Assembly (NCBI GenBank): GCA_003149935.1
Contig: QAMH01000006.1
Span: 422,121 to 486,120, forward strand
Length of the DNA stretch: 64,000 nucleotides
Source: Coriobacteriia bacterium
Lineage (GTDB): Bacteria; Actinomycetota; Coriobacteriia; Coriobacteriales; QAMH01
Direction of reading: 5' to 3'
Every line of letters starts with the position of its first letter. Position 1 is the first letter of the stretch. This document shows, piece by piece, positions 16,261-25,790 of the stretch. Under the pieces are notes generated by a model, which saw only the letters and a program-made list of their open reading frames with translations, searched no databases and had not been told where the DNA came from. The position numbers and the translations under genes were made by a program.

Positions 16261-16800
16261 CTAGTAGTTCTCAGCGCGAAGCTCGAAGAAAGCCTTGGGA
16301 TGCGAGCACACCGGGCAGATCTCGGGAGCGTTCTTGCCGATGACGATATGGCCGCAGTTACGGCAGATCCAGATGGCATCGCCGTCGCGGCTGAAGACCA
16401 GACCGTCCTCGATGTTCTCGATGAGCTTGCGATAGCGCTCCTCGTGCTGCTTCTCGATGGCACCAACCATCTCGAAACGCAGGGCGATCTCCTCGAAGCC
16501 CTCCTCACGAGCGGTCTTGGCGAAGCCAGCGTACATGTCGGTCCACTCGTAGTTCTCGCCTGCGGCGGCATCCTCGAGATTGGCAAGCGTCTCGGGCATC
16601 TCGCCACCATGGAGATACTTGAACCAAATCTTGGCATGCTCCTTCTCGTTGTGCGAGGTCTCGAGGAACAGGGCCGCGATCTGCTCGTAGCCGTCCTTCT
16701 TCGCCTGGCTGGCGTAGTACTCGTACTTGGTGTGAGCCTGGGACTCACCCGCAAAAGCAGTCTGCAGGTTGATTTCAGTCTGGCTGCCCTTCAAATCCAT
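16261..16800 (-). CDS. rbr: Rubrerythrin
   Basis: A 179-residue oxidative-stress protein of anaerobes that reduces hydrogen peroxide with electrons from NADH or rubredoxin. The N-terminal four-helix diiron domain has Glu ligands in FAGESQAHTKYEYY, HNEKEHAKIW and QHEERY. The C-terminal rubredoxin-like iron site is CRNCG...CPVCSHP. The ATG at 16800 has AGAGG upstream. It is monocistronic with its own terminator, and a 13-bp palindrome lies about 100 bases upstream. Confidence 0.97.
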   Translation of the reverse strand: MDLKGSQTEINLQTAFAGESQAHTKYEYYASQAKKDGYEQIAALFLETSHNEKEHAKIWFKYLHGGEMPETLANLEDAAAGENYEWTDMYAGFAKTAREEGFEEIALRFEMVGAIEKQHEERYRKLIENIEDGLVFSRDGDAIWICRNCGHIVIGKNAPEICPVCSHPKAFFELRAENY

Positions 16801-16895
16801 GGTAATCCTCTTTCCTTTTGGATTGGCCGTGCAATGTGCTGCTAAGTATACGCATTTCCCGTCTGAAAGGTGGAGTGATTGTTTTATTTCTTGCG

Positions 16896-16908
16896 GAATA
16901 TCATATTC
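16896..16908. promoter_or_regulatory. Palindrome GAATATCATATTC upstream of rubrerythrin
   Basis: A 6+1+6 palindrome in the 140-base gap between metA and rubrerythrin, about 95 bases upstream of the rubrerythrin start. Its size and AT-rich arms resemble Fur/PerR-type operators, but it does not match their consensus exactly. Confidence 0.3.
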
Positions 16909-16940
16909 TGTTCAAACAGGACACGACCGATGCCGCGTCT

Positions 16941-17858
16941 CTAACCCAATGTGATGAAGTCGTAGGGCGTGGTCTGGTAGACGTAGTAATTGAGCCAATT
17001 GCTGTAGAGCAGATTGGCATGCGCGCGCCAGCGTTTGATGGGCAGCTCGGTCACATCATCGTGCGGATAATAGTGCGCAGGCAGGGCCGGATTCTTGCCG
17101 GCATCAAGATCACGTCGGTATTCCTCCCCCAGCGTGCGACCATCGTATTCGGGATGTCCCATGATGAAGACCTGCGCGCCGTTGTCGGTCATGAGCGCAT
17201 AGGGGCCAACCTCGCGCGAAGTCGCGATGACGCGCAACTCGGGCACCGCCTTGATGTCTTCGAGACGGTTTTCGGTATTGCGGGAATGCGGTGCCCAGAA
17301 CGTGTCGTCAGCGCCACGCAGGAGCATCGATGACTTGCGATCGACCGTATGCTCGAAAACGCCATGCACGCGCTGCTCGAGCTGGTACTTGGGAATGCCG
17401 TAATGGTAATAGAGCGCAGCTTGCGCACCCCAGCAGATGTGGAACGTGCTCGTGACGTGTTCCTTGCTCCATTCCATAATCTCGCAAAGCTCATCCCAGT
17501 AGTCGACATCCTCGAAATCGAGGTCCTCGACGGGGGCGCCCGTGATAATCATGCCATCGAACTTGCGTCCGCGTATCTCGTCGAAGGTCTTGTAGAAAGC
17601 GAGCATGTGGTCTGGTGACGTGTTTGCTGCCGCATGGCTCTTCGTATGCATGAGCTCGAGCTCCACTTGCAGAGGCGAATTAGAGAGCACGCGCGCAATC
17701 TGCGTCTCGGTCTTTACTTTGTCGGGCATGAGATTGAGCAAGAGGACATGAAGCGAACGTATGTCCTGCGTCATGGCGCGGGTCTCGGTCATGACGAAAA
17801 TGTTCTCGCCTTCCAAAACCTCGGTTGCGGGAAGGGCATTGGGAATCTTGATAGGCAT
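16941..17858 (-). CDS. metA: Homoserine O-acyltransferase MetA, predicted acetyl-specific
   Basis: A 305-residue MetA-family enzyme activating homoserine in methionine synthesis. The catalytic Cys142 is in FHICWGAQAAL; His235 and Glu237 are in MGHPEYDG. Residue 111 is Glu (TGAPVE). In characterised MetA proteins Glu111 favours acetyl-CoA and Gly111 favours succinyl-CoA, so homoserine O-acetyltransferase activity is predicted. It lies 18 bases downstream of dnaJ and may be co-transcribed with it. Confidence 0.95.
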   Translation of the reverse strand: MPIKIPNALPATEVLEGENIFVMTETRAMTQDIRSLHVLLLNLMPDKVKTETQIARVLSNSPLQVELELMHTKSHAAANTSPDHMLAFYKTFDEIRGRKFDGMIITGAPVEDLDFEDVDYWDELCEIMEWSKEHVTSTFHICWGAQAALYYHYGIPKYQLEQRVHGVFEHTVDRKSSMLLRGADDTFWAPHSRNTENRLEDIKAVPELRVIATSREVGPYALMTDNGAQVFIMGHPEYDGRTLGEEYRRDLDAGKNPALPAHYYPHDDVTELPIKRWRAHANLLYSNWLNYYVYQTTPYDFITLG

Positions 17859-17876
17859 GAGATTCTTCTTCAGGCG

Positions 17877-18983
17877 TTATTGAATGAGTGGGGCACGTTC
17901 CTTGGAGACCTCATCGCCAATCTCCTTGCCGAGTTCCTCGGCGGTCTTCTTCGCCTTGCGCGAGAGCTTGCGCGGAACGACGACCGTCACGTGCACGAGC
18001 AGGTCACCGCGCTTGTTGTTGCGACGGAACATCGGGAGGCCATAGCCCTTGATACGCAGGGTCTGCCCTGGCTGGCAGCCCTCCGGAATGTGCACGGGGA
18101 CTTCTTCGTCTTCGAGAATGCCACAGACGGTGATATCTGCGCCGACCATGGCCTGGACGACGGTGATGTTTGCGCGCGTGTGGAGATTGTCACCATCGCG
18201 CTCGAAGTATTCGTGCGGATCAATGCGAACCGTTGCGATCAGATCGCCAGCCGGTGCACCTTGCATGCCAGCCTCGCCGCGATCCTGGACACGAATCTGC
18301 TGGCCATCGTGTATGCCGAGAGGAATCTCGATCGTGAGGTGCTCGCGGTCGGGAACACGTCCCTGGCCTTGGCATTCGGGGCAGGGCTTGTCGATGGTAC
18401 GCCCCGCGCCACCGCAATCCGGGCAGGTGACGGCCGTCTGCATATCGCCGAGGAAGGTATGCTGCACGCTCACGACATGGCCAGAGCCGTGACACGTGGG
18501 GCACTCGACCTCATGGCCATCCTCGGCTGCTCCGCTGCCGCCGCACTCCTCGCACGTCGCGAGACGGTCATAGACGATGTCCTTCTTGGCACCGCGAGCG
18601 ACTTCCTCAAGTGTAAGACGCAGGCCAATGCCCATGTCGCGGCCATCGCGCCTGATCTGCTGAGCGCCACGTCCGCCCATACCGCCGAAGAAGGAGCTGA
18701 AGATATCACCCATGCCACCGAATATGTCGCTCATGTCGACGGCCTGATAGCCACCGAAGCCTTGTGCTGCCTCGGGCGTGCCATAGCGATCGTACAGCGA
18801 CTTCTTCTTGGGGTCTGAAAGAACGTCGTATGCCTCGTTGAGCTCCTTGAAGCGCTCTTCGGCATCAGGCGCCTTGTTGACATCCGGATGCAGCTCGCGG
18901 GCCTTGCGTCGGAACGCCTTCTTTATCTCCGTTACGCTGACCTCGCGCGAAACGCCAAGAATCTCGTAGTACTCATACGCCAT
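17877..18983 (-). CDS. dnaJ: Chaperone DnaJ
   Basis: A 368-residue type I J-protein. The J domain has HPD near residue 33 (RELHPDVNK). A Gly/Phe-rich region follows, then four zinc repeats (CEECGGSGA, CPTCHGSGH, CPDCGGAGR, CPECQGQGR) and the C-terminal substrate-binding domains. It stimulates DnaK ATPase. The ATG at 18983 has GGGGAG nine bases upstream; the TTG two codons earlier is too close to it. dnaK and grpE are not in this window. Confidence 0.96.
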   Translation of the reverse strand: MAYEYYEILGVSREVSVTEIKKAFRRKARELHPDVNKAPDAEERFKELNEAYDVLSDPKKKSLYDRYGTPEAAQGFGGYQAVDMSDIFGGMGDIFSSFFGGMGGRGAQQIRRDGRDMGIGLRLTLEEVARGAKKDIVYDRLATCEECGGSGAAEDGHEVECPTCHGSGHVVSVQHTFLGDMQTAVTCPDCGGAGRTIDKPCPECQGQGRVPDREHLTIEIPLGIHDGQQIRVQDRGEAGMQGAPAGDLIATVRIDPHEYFERDGDNLHTRANITVVQAMVGADITVCGILEDEEVPVHIPEGCQPGQTLRIKGYGLPMFRRNNKRGDLLVHVTVVVPRKLSRKAKKTAEELGKEIGDEVSKERAPLIQ

Positions 18984-19087
18984 GCGCAATAACTCCCCGC
19001 ACTCAAATGGACTGCGAGTATTTTGGGATACCAGACAGGAGACGGCGTGAACCGTAAGCGTTTCGTCACCAAGCTACACGTGAGCGT

Positions 19088-20428
19088 TTACCTGTCGCCA
19101 GCCAGCGACCAAATCGCACCGTAGACCTCGTTTCCAAGCAGCCACCCACGCTGCGTGGGAACGAAGCGAGCACCCCGCTCGCGCACGAGCCCGAGAGCTT
19201 CGAGACGTTCGAAGACGGCGAGCGCGCCCTCGACGGCCAGCACCCGCTCACGCGCGACGCCGATGCTCCTGCGCATGCCGAGCATGAGGTCTTCGACGGC
19301 GGATTCGCGGGCGCTGAGTAACTCGATTTCGGCACGAGGACATCCGAGCGATTCGGCAAACGCGATATCATCGGATGATGCGGCGATACGGATACGGGCG
19401 AAATCTGCATCACAAGGCTGGGTGGGGGCGCAGGCGCTCGGATCATCCGTTATGGGATGACCGATGGCGCAGTCGCTCGGACAGTCCTGAGCTCGCACGA
19501 AAGCGCCACTGGCGCTTTCGGCTCGTGCGGAACTCGCTTTGTGCATCCATCGGTCATCCCCATCGTCGGGCATGTCGAACAGTCCTGCGTCAATCACCCG
19601 TTCGGCAGTTTCGGCCGACAGCATGCTCGAAGCACCCGCACCTAGCCCCAGGTACTCAGCACCCGTCCAATACGCCGTGTTGTGGTGGGAGGGGGAGCCT
19701 GGCTTGGCGTAGGAGGCGACTTCGTAGCGTTCGAACCCCGCAGCTGTGAGCATATGCTCGGCTTCGAGCATCATGTCGGTCTGCGTGTCCTCGTCGGCGA
19801 CTTCGCACTCCCCCGCCTCGACGCGACGCGTCAGTGGCGTACCATCCTCGAGAGTAAGGGGATAGATACTGATGTGCGGCACGTCGGCATCGATTGCGTG
19901 GCGCAAATCCTGCGTCCATGATTCCATGCTCTGGCCTGGACCTCCGCAGATGAGGTCGAGGGAGATGTTGTTGGTGCGGGTGCGAACGGCGGCGAGAGCC
20001 GCATCGATTGCAGCGGCGTCGTGAATGCGACCGTAGGCCGCGAGAACCGCATCGTCGAAGCTTTGCGCACCGATGCTGAAGCGGTTGACACCGAGCGAGA
20101 AGAGGTCTGCCACCATGCGCTCGTCAATGGATTCGGGGTTGACCTCGCAGGTGAACTCGACGACATTCTCGAGATTGACCGAAAGCGAAAGCGTGTATAC
20201 GAGCGTATTGAGACGCCTGCTGCCAAGATGCGTGGGGGTGCCGCCGCCGATATAGATCGTCTTGACCTGGCCGAGCAACCCCGCCTTTGCCGCACGACGC
20301 AATTGCAGGCACAGCGCTTCCACATACGCATCCATGCGTTGCTCGTCCGCGCAAGCGTTCGTCGCAAAGTCACAGTACGCACAGCGCGAAACGCAGAAGG
20401 GCGTGTGCAGATAGAGGGCTTCGATCAT
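19088..20428 (-). CDS. hemW: HemW-like radical SAM protein with a palindromic insertion
   Basis: A 446-residue HemN/HemW-family radical SAM protein. The cluster motif is CVSRCAYC (Cys12, Cys16, Cys19), HTPFC precedes it, and IYIGGGTPT follows near residue 60. HemW proteins deliver or handle haem; older annotations call them oxygen-independent coproporphyrinogen III oxidase. The usual length is about 380. The extra residues sit at about 285-350, between the barrel and the C-terminal HemN domain (SAVEDLMLGMRRSIGV), where the DNA is a large inverted repeat (19454-19560). It overlaps dus by four bases. Confidence 0.92.
   Translation of the reverse strand: MIEALYLHTPFCVSRCAYCDFATNACADEQRMDAYVEALCLQLRRAAKAGLLGQVKTIYIGGGTPTHLGSRRLNTLVYTLSLSVNLENVVEFTCEVNPESIDERMVADLFSLGVNRFSIGAQSFDDAVLAAYGRIHDAAAIDAALAAVRTRTNNISLDLICGGPGQSMESWTQDLRHAIDADVPHISIYPLTLEDGTPLTRRVEAGECEVADEDTQTDMMLEAEHMLTAAGFERYEVASYAKPGSPSHHNTAYWTGAEYLGLGAGASSMLSAETAERVIDAGLFDMPDDGDDRWMHKASSARAESASGAFVRAQDCPSDCAIGHPITDDPSACAPTQPCDADFARIRIAASSDDIAFAESLGCPRAEIELLSARESAVEDLMLGMRRSIGVARERVLAVEGALAVFERLEALGLVRERGARFVPTQRGWLLGNEVYGAIWSLAGDR
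19454..19560. repeat. Inverted-repeat element inserted in frame in hemW
   Basis: The outer arms GGGATGACCGATGG (19454-19467) and CCATCGGTCATCCC (19547-19560) are perfect 14-bp inverted repeats. Inside, CGAAAGCGCC (19498-19507) and GGCGCTTTCG (19511-19520) form a 10-bp hairpin with a three-base loop. The element keeps the reading frame and encodes part of the extra linker of HemW. It resembles palindromic elements that invade coding sequence. Confidence 0.7.
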
Positions 20429-21444
20429 CGAGGCTCACCCTCCGCGAGCTTGCCTGCCTCGTCGAAGATGCGCTCGAAATCGGCGATGCTTCGCGCCTCG
20501 CTGAGAGTGCGACGCAACGCGGCGGCAGACGGCAGACCATGCACGTACCAGGCAAGCTGCGCGCGCAGCGGACTCAGGTACGGGGCAGGCGCATCGAGAG
20601 GGGCGGGTATGGCCTCGTCACTCGTCGAGGGACGCTCGTCACGCGCCTTGAGCGGGTCGGCATAATGGAGGTAGAGCTCGAAATGCTCGTGCATGGCGGC
20701 GACGCGCTCGGCATGCGACGGTTCGTGTCCCGTAAAGATCCACGGGTTGCCGCGCGCGCCACGTGCCACGTGCACGGCATCCACACCGCACTGTTCGCGC
20801 ATGCGGCGGGCATCGTCATGGGAAAACACGTCACCGCTGCCCGCGACGGGAATATCGACTGCCTCCTTGACCTGCGCTATCACATCCCAATCCGCATCGC
20901 CGCGATACATCTGGCGCGCGCTGCGCCCATGCACGCTCACAAGCGAGACGCCCGCCTGCTCTAAACGCTTGGCGAAGTCGACGGCGTTCTTCTCCTCGTT
21001 CGTCCAGCCGCTTCTGAACTTGGCGGTGACGGGCACGTCAACGGCATCGACGATGCTGCGTATGATATCGGCCGCCAGCTCGGGGGTCTGCATGAGGGCC
21101 GAGCCCTCCCCGCGTCGCACGACCTTGCGTACGGGACATCCCATGTTCACGTCGATGAGCGCGAGCCTATCGCCCAGACGCTCGGCAACGCGTGCGGCCT
21201 GACGCGCCATGCAATCGGGCTCCGAACCGAACAGCTGCACGGCGAGCACAGCCTCTTCCTCGGCCGGATCGGTCAGGGCGAAGGTCTTGACGCCGTTGTA
21301 CTCGAGGCCCTTGGCGCTCACCATCTCGGAAAACGTCAAACCCGCTCCATAGCGTATGCAGAGGGTGCGAAAGGCCCGATCGGTCACGCCGGCCATGGGC
21401 GCAAGCCACAAGGGCGTCGCAAGGTATGTTTCGATTTGCGTCAC
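20425..21444 (-). CDS. dusB: tRNA-dihydrouridine synthase, DusB-like
   Basis: A flavoprotein of about 339 residues that reduces uridine to dihydrouridine in tRNA. The motifs are PLWLAPMAGVTDRAFR (FMN binding), DVNMGCPVRKVVRRGEGSALM with the catalytic Cys, VTAKFRSGW, SVHGRSARQMY, and GSGDVFSHDDA. GTG at 21444 gives the usual N-terminal length and a short gap after lepA; a TTG at 21465 would overlap lepA by 14 bases. The C-terminus overlaps the hemW start by four bases. Confidence 0.93.
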   Translation of the reverse strand: MTQIETYLATPLWLAPMAGVTDRAFRTLCIRYGAGLTFSEMVSAKGLEYNGVKTFALTDPAEEEAVLAVQLFGSEPDCMARQAARVAERLGDRLALIDVNMGCPVRKVVRRGEGSALMQTPELAADIIRSIVDAVDVPVTAKFRSGWTNEEKNAVDFAKRLEQAGVSLVSVHGRSARQMYRGDADWDVIAQVKEAVDIPVAGSGDVFSHDDARRMREQCGVDAVHVARGARGNPWIFTGHEPSHAERVAAMHEHFELYLHYADPLKARDERPSTSDEAIPAPLDAPAPYLSPLRAQLAWYVHGLPSAAALRRTLSEARSIADFERIFDEAGKLAEGEPR

Positions 21445-21451
21445 GAGGAGC

Positions 21452-23263
<1,812 letters not shown>

Positions 23264-23290
23264 TCTAACGCAGGAACGTCAACGTGAAAA

Positions 23291-23321
23291 AGGAGACCGC
23301 CCATTGCGAGGGCGGCCTCCT
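23291..23321 (-). terminator. rpsT terminator
   Basis: On the minus strand AGGAGGCCGCCC and GGGCGGTCTCCT form a strong stem around a short loop and are followed by a run of five T. It lies 25 bases after the rpsT stop, separating rpsT from lepA. Confidence 0.85.
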
Positions 23322-23345
23322 CAAGAAGCCCAAAAAGTCCTAAAG

Positions 23346-23612
23346 CTACTTGTCGAGGCTGTTGGCCAAGGCCATGACGCCGCTCTTGCGATTGGCGGCC
23401 TGGTTCTTGTGGATGATGCCCTTGCTGACGGCCTTGTCAAACAGGCGGCAGGCCTTCTTGGCAGTCTCGGTCGCGAGAGCCTTGTCGCCGGCCTCGACAG
23501 CCTCGCGCACGCGGCGCACGGCGGTCTTCATCTCGGCCTTGGCAGCGCGATTGCGCAGACGGGCCTTTTCGTTGGTCTTGATACGCTTCTTCTGACTTTT
23601 GATATTCGCCAT
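23346..23612 (-). CDS. rpsT: 30S ribosomal protein S20
   Basis: An 88-residue basic ribosomal protein that binds 16S rRNA. It begins MANIKSQKKRIKTNEKARLR and has the conserved C-terminal KGIIHKNQAANRKSGVM. The length is typical. It has its own promoter (23676-23703) and terminator (23291-23321), hence is monocistronic, and lies beside holA as in many bacteria. Confidence 0.98.
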   Translation of the reverse strand: MANIKSQKKRIKTNEKARLRNRAAKAEMKTAVRRVREAVEAGDKALATETAKKACRLFDKAVSKGIIHKNQAANRKSGVMALANSLDK

Positions 23613-23675
23613 TTCCGGCTTTTCCTTTCGATGAAACCCATTGTCTCTCGCAGTGGGGTGCGACGAAACTACGAG

Positions 23676-23703
23676 ATAATATCACAGTTGCGCGTCATGT
23701 CAC
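23676..23703 (-). promoter_or_regulatory. Predicted rpsT promoter
   Basis: On the minus strand GTGACA (-35) and TATTAT (-10) are separated by 16 bases, about 65 bases upstream of the rpsT start codon. Confidence 0.55.
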
Positions 23704-23719
23704 GCATCGATTCTGAAAC

Positions 23720-24676
23720 TCAGGCCACGCAGACGTCCAAAACCCAACGCTCGAAGACAGCGTCTTTATCCGCCCCTGTCTTCATGGCCTGATCGCACGC
23801 TGCGGCGCTGATGAGCGCCTTCTCGAGTTCGGCCTGCGAAAAGCCGTCAGCCCAGCGTGCGTAGTTCTTGACCTGCCAATCGGGTTTGCTAAGCGCAGAT
23901 GCAAGAGCACCCGTGCCCTGTCCCTGCAAGTCCTTTGCGATAAGCAGGTCACGGATCCTGTTGACGCACATGGTAAGCAAGCCAAAGGGGGACTGTGCGT
24001 TCATACGCGTAAGAAGCACCGCGCACTTCTTCGCGTCACGTGCCGAAAGCGCGTCGCTCAGATGCCATGGTTTGGGCTCGGCCACACGTGCGACATGGGC
24101 TTGAACCTCGGGCAAATCGATGAGTGCCCCGCGTCCAAGGGCAATGGCCATCTTCGTGAGCTCGCCATCCAGATGGACGGTCGACTCGCCTACGAGCGAG
24201 ATGAGCTCCTCGGCCGCCTGGCGCGTAATCGTCACGCCCTTGCTCTGCGCGAACTGCTGCACCTGCTGGGGAAGCTCGCGGGCGCTACGCGGCGTGCAAT
24301 CGATAACGGCCTTCTTGTCGACCTTGGCAATCGCCTTGTACAGACGCGTGTTCTTGGCGAGCTTCTCTGCGATGAGCGCGAGGACGGTCGTGTCATTGGG
24401 ATTCTCGAGATACGAGACGATGGCCTCTGACGCCGCCTTCTTGAGACGCTCGGCACCCTGAATGACCACAAGGCGCTTCTCGCTCATGAACGGCAAGGTG
24501 TTGCAGGCTCCCGTGATCTCATCAGGCGTGAGGGCGCCGCCGTCGAAGACATCCTTGTTGAAGTCAAGGTCGCCGAGCTTTGCCATGCGCTCGTTAAGAC
24601 GACCGAAGACAAACTCGCGCTTGAGCTCGTCAGCGCCGACAATGAGGTATACGGGAAGAAAATCGTTGTCTGCCAT
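23720..24676 (-). CDS. holA: DNA polymerase III delta subunit HolA
   Basis: A 318-residue clamp-loader delta subunit with the features PVYLIVGADELKREF at the N-terminus, VVIQGAERLKK, and LISLVGESTVHLDGELTKMA in the middle domain. It opens the beta clamp for loading on primed DNA. ATG 24676 is chosen because AGGGG is nine bases upstream; the ATG at 24685 directly abuts that site. It lies after the tRNA terminator. Confidence 0.92.
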   Translation of the reverse strand: MADNDFLPVYLIVGADELKREFVFGRLNERMAKLGDLDFNKDVFDGGALTPDEITGACNTLPFMSEKRLVVIQGAERLKKAASEAIVSYLENPNDTTVLALIAEKLAKNTRLYKAIAKVDKKAVIDCTPRSARELPQQVQQFAQSKGVTITRQAAEELISLVGESTVHLDGELTKMAIALGRGALIDLPEVQAHVARVAEPKPWHLSDALSARDAKKCAVLLTRMNAQSPFGLLTMCVNRIRDLLIAKDLQGQGTGALASALSKPDWQVKNYARWADGFSQAELEKALISAAACDQAMKTGADKDAVFERWVLDVCVA

Positions 24677-24697
24677 CGACGACATCCCCTAAACAAG

Positions 24698-24718
24698 AAG
24701 GCCGGGAAACCCGGCCTT
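24698..24718 (-). terminator. Terminator after tRNA-Glu
   Basis: AAGGCCGGG-ttt-CCCGGCCTT on the minus strand is a perfect nine-base stem followed by CTTGTTT. It ends the tRNA-Gln/tRNA-Glu transcript before holA. Confidence 0.8.
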
Positions 24719-24728
24719 CGGTCATCCT

Positions 24729-24805
24729 TGGCAGCCCGTACCGGATTCGAACCGGTGATCTCCGCCTTGAGAGGGCGGCGTCCTAAACCGCTAGACGAAC
24801 GGGCC
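24729..24805 (-). tRNA. tRNA-Glu (CTC)
   Basis: The 77-base gene folds as a cloverleaf. The acceptor is GGCCCGT with ACGGGCT, the anticodon stem-loop is CCGCC-CTCTCAA-GGCGG with anticodon CTC, and the T-loop is GGTTCGAATCC. The 3' CCA is encoded. It is 14 bases downstream of tRNA-Gln. Confidence 0.95.
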
Positions 24806-24819
24806 ATTTCATGCGCCAT

Positions 24820-24893
24820 TGGCTGGGGTGGAAGGAGTCGAACCCTCACTGACGGAACCAGAATCCGCTGTCCTACCATTAGACGACACCCCA
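24820..24893 (-). tRNA. tRNA-Gln (CTG)
   Basis: The 74-base gene has acceptor TGGGGTG with CACCCCA, anticodon loop TTCTGGT (anticodon CTG), T-loop GGTTCGACTCC, and an encoded CCA. It pairs with the downstream tRNA-Glu in one transcript. Confidence 0.95.
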
Positions 24894-25038
24894 GTAACAA
24901 GTGCCGAACCCTGTGTGGCGCGAGATTGCATATTACGGAATCGCGCAGGCCACGTCAAGCGAAAGACTCGATTAATTTTGCGGTATTGGCCTGACGGCAT
25001 CATGGCATGCCTGTCAAGTCCGAATTCTCCCCGAATAT

Positions 25039-25077
25039 GGTCCGGTTTTGTTCAGATTCTCAGGGTGGTTTGCTCGG
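25039..25077 (-). repeat. 39-bp dispersed repeat, copy 2
   Basis: Its reverse complement matches 3603-3641 at 36 of 39 bases, including CTGAACAAAACCGGACC. It lies in the 234-base gap between tRNA-Gln and comEA, 50 bases upstream of the comEA start. Confidence 0.7.
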
Positions 25078-25127
25078 ATGCCCCACGTCTACCATCACGC
25101 ATGCAATGCAAACATGATGGAGGCGCC

Positions 25128-25790
25128 ATGAATACCGAGGAAGCAAAGCTCAGAGCCCATTCTCTCCTAAGGCAGGCGGGGCTGGCCGAGCTCCCTCGTC
25201 CCGTTCTTGCAGGCATCCTCATCATCGGGCTCGTACTCGTACTTGTCGGTATCTGGCAGTTCTGGCCTCGGGCAAATGCGGATTATATAGCGACGGCAAA
25301 CCAAGAGCAGCAGACATCGGACGTAAACGCGCAGCAATCAGCTTCTACGCAAGTCGACATCGTGATCGACGTCGAGGGTGCCGTCAACGCACCCGGACTC
25401 TATACGCTTGCAGCTGATTCGCGTGTAGGCGAGGCTATAGAGGCAGCGGGCGGATTTGCCGCAAATGCTCAGCCAGGAGCAACCAACCTCGCGCAGAAAC
25501 TCTCCGATGGCGAGCAAATCTTCGTCCCCACCATCGAAGAGGCGCAGGGTGCAACGAATGCCACCTCTATAGCTACGACGCCATCATCGAAGCAAAACGG
25601 GAAGATCAATATCAACACGGCGAACGCCGAAGAGCTACAGAAGCTCTCGGGCGTGGGGCCTGCCCTCTCGGGACGTATCATCGACTATCGCGAGTCGAAG
25701 GGACGCTTCTCCTCAATCGAGGACCTCAAGGAAGTCTCGGGCATTGGCGAGACCCGCTTCGAAAACCTCAAGGACAAGATCTGCGTATGA
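25128..25790 (+). CDS. comEA: Competence protein ComEA, DNA receptor
   Basis: A 220-residue membrane-anchored DNA-binding protein for uptake of transforming DNA. One transmembrane helix (about residues 26-46) is followed by a SLBB-type domain (IDVEGAVNAPGLYTL). The C-terminus has the twin helix-hairpin-helix, with ININTANAEELQKLSGVG and GRFSSIEDLKEVSGIG. ATG 25128 has GGAGG upstream. It overlaps comEC by ATGA and is one of the few plus-strand genes. Confidence 0.95.
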   Translation: MNTEEAKLRAHSLLRQAGLAELPRPVLAGILIIGLVLVLVGIWQFWPRANADYIATANQEQQTSDVNAQQSASTQVDIVIDVEGAVNAPGLYTLAADSRVGEAIEAAGGFAANAQPGATNLAQKLSDGEQIFVPTIEEAQGATNATSIATTPSSKQNGKININTANAEELQKLSGVGPALSGRIIDYRESKGRFSSIEDLKEVSGIGETRFENLKDKICV

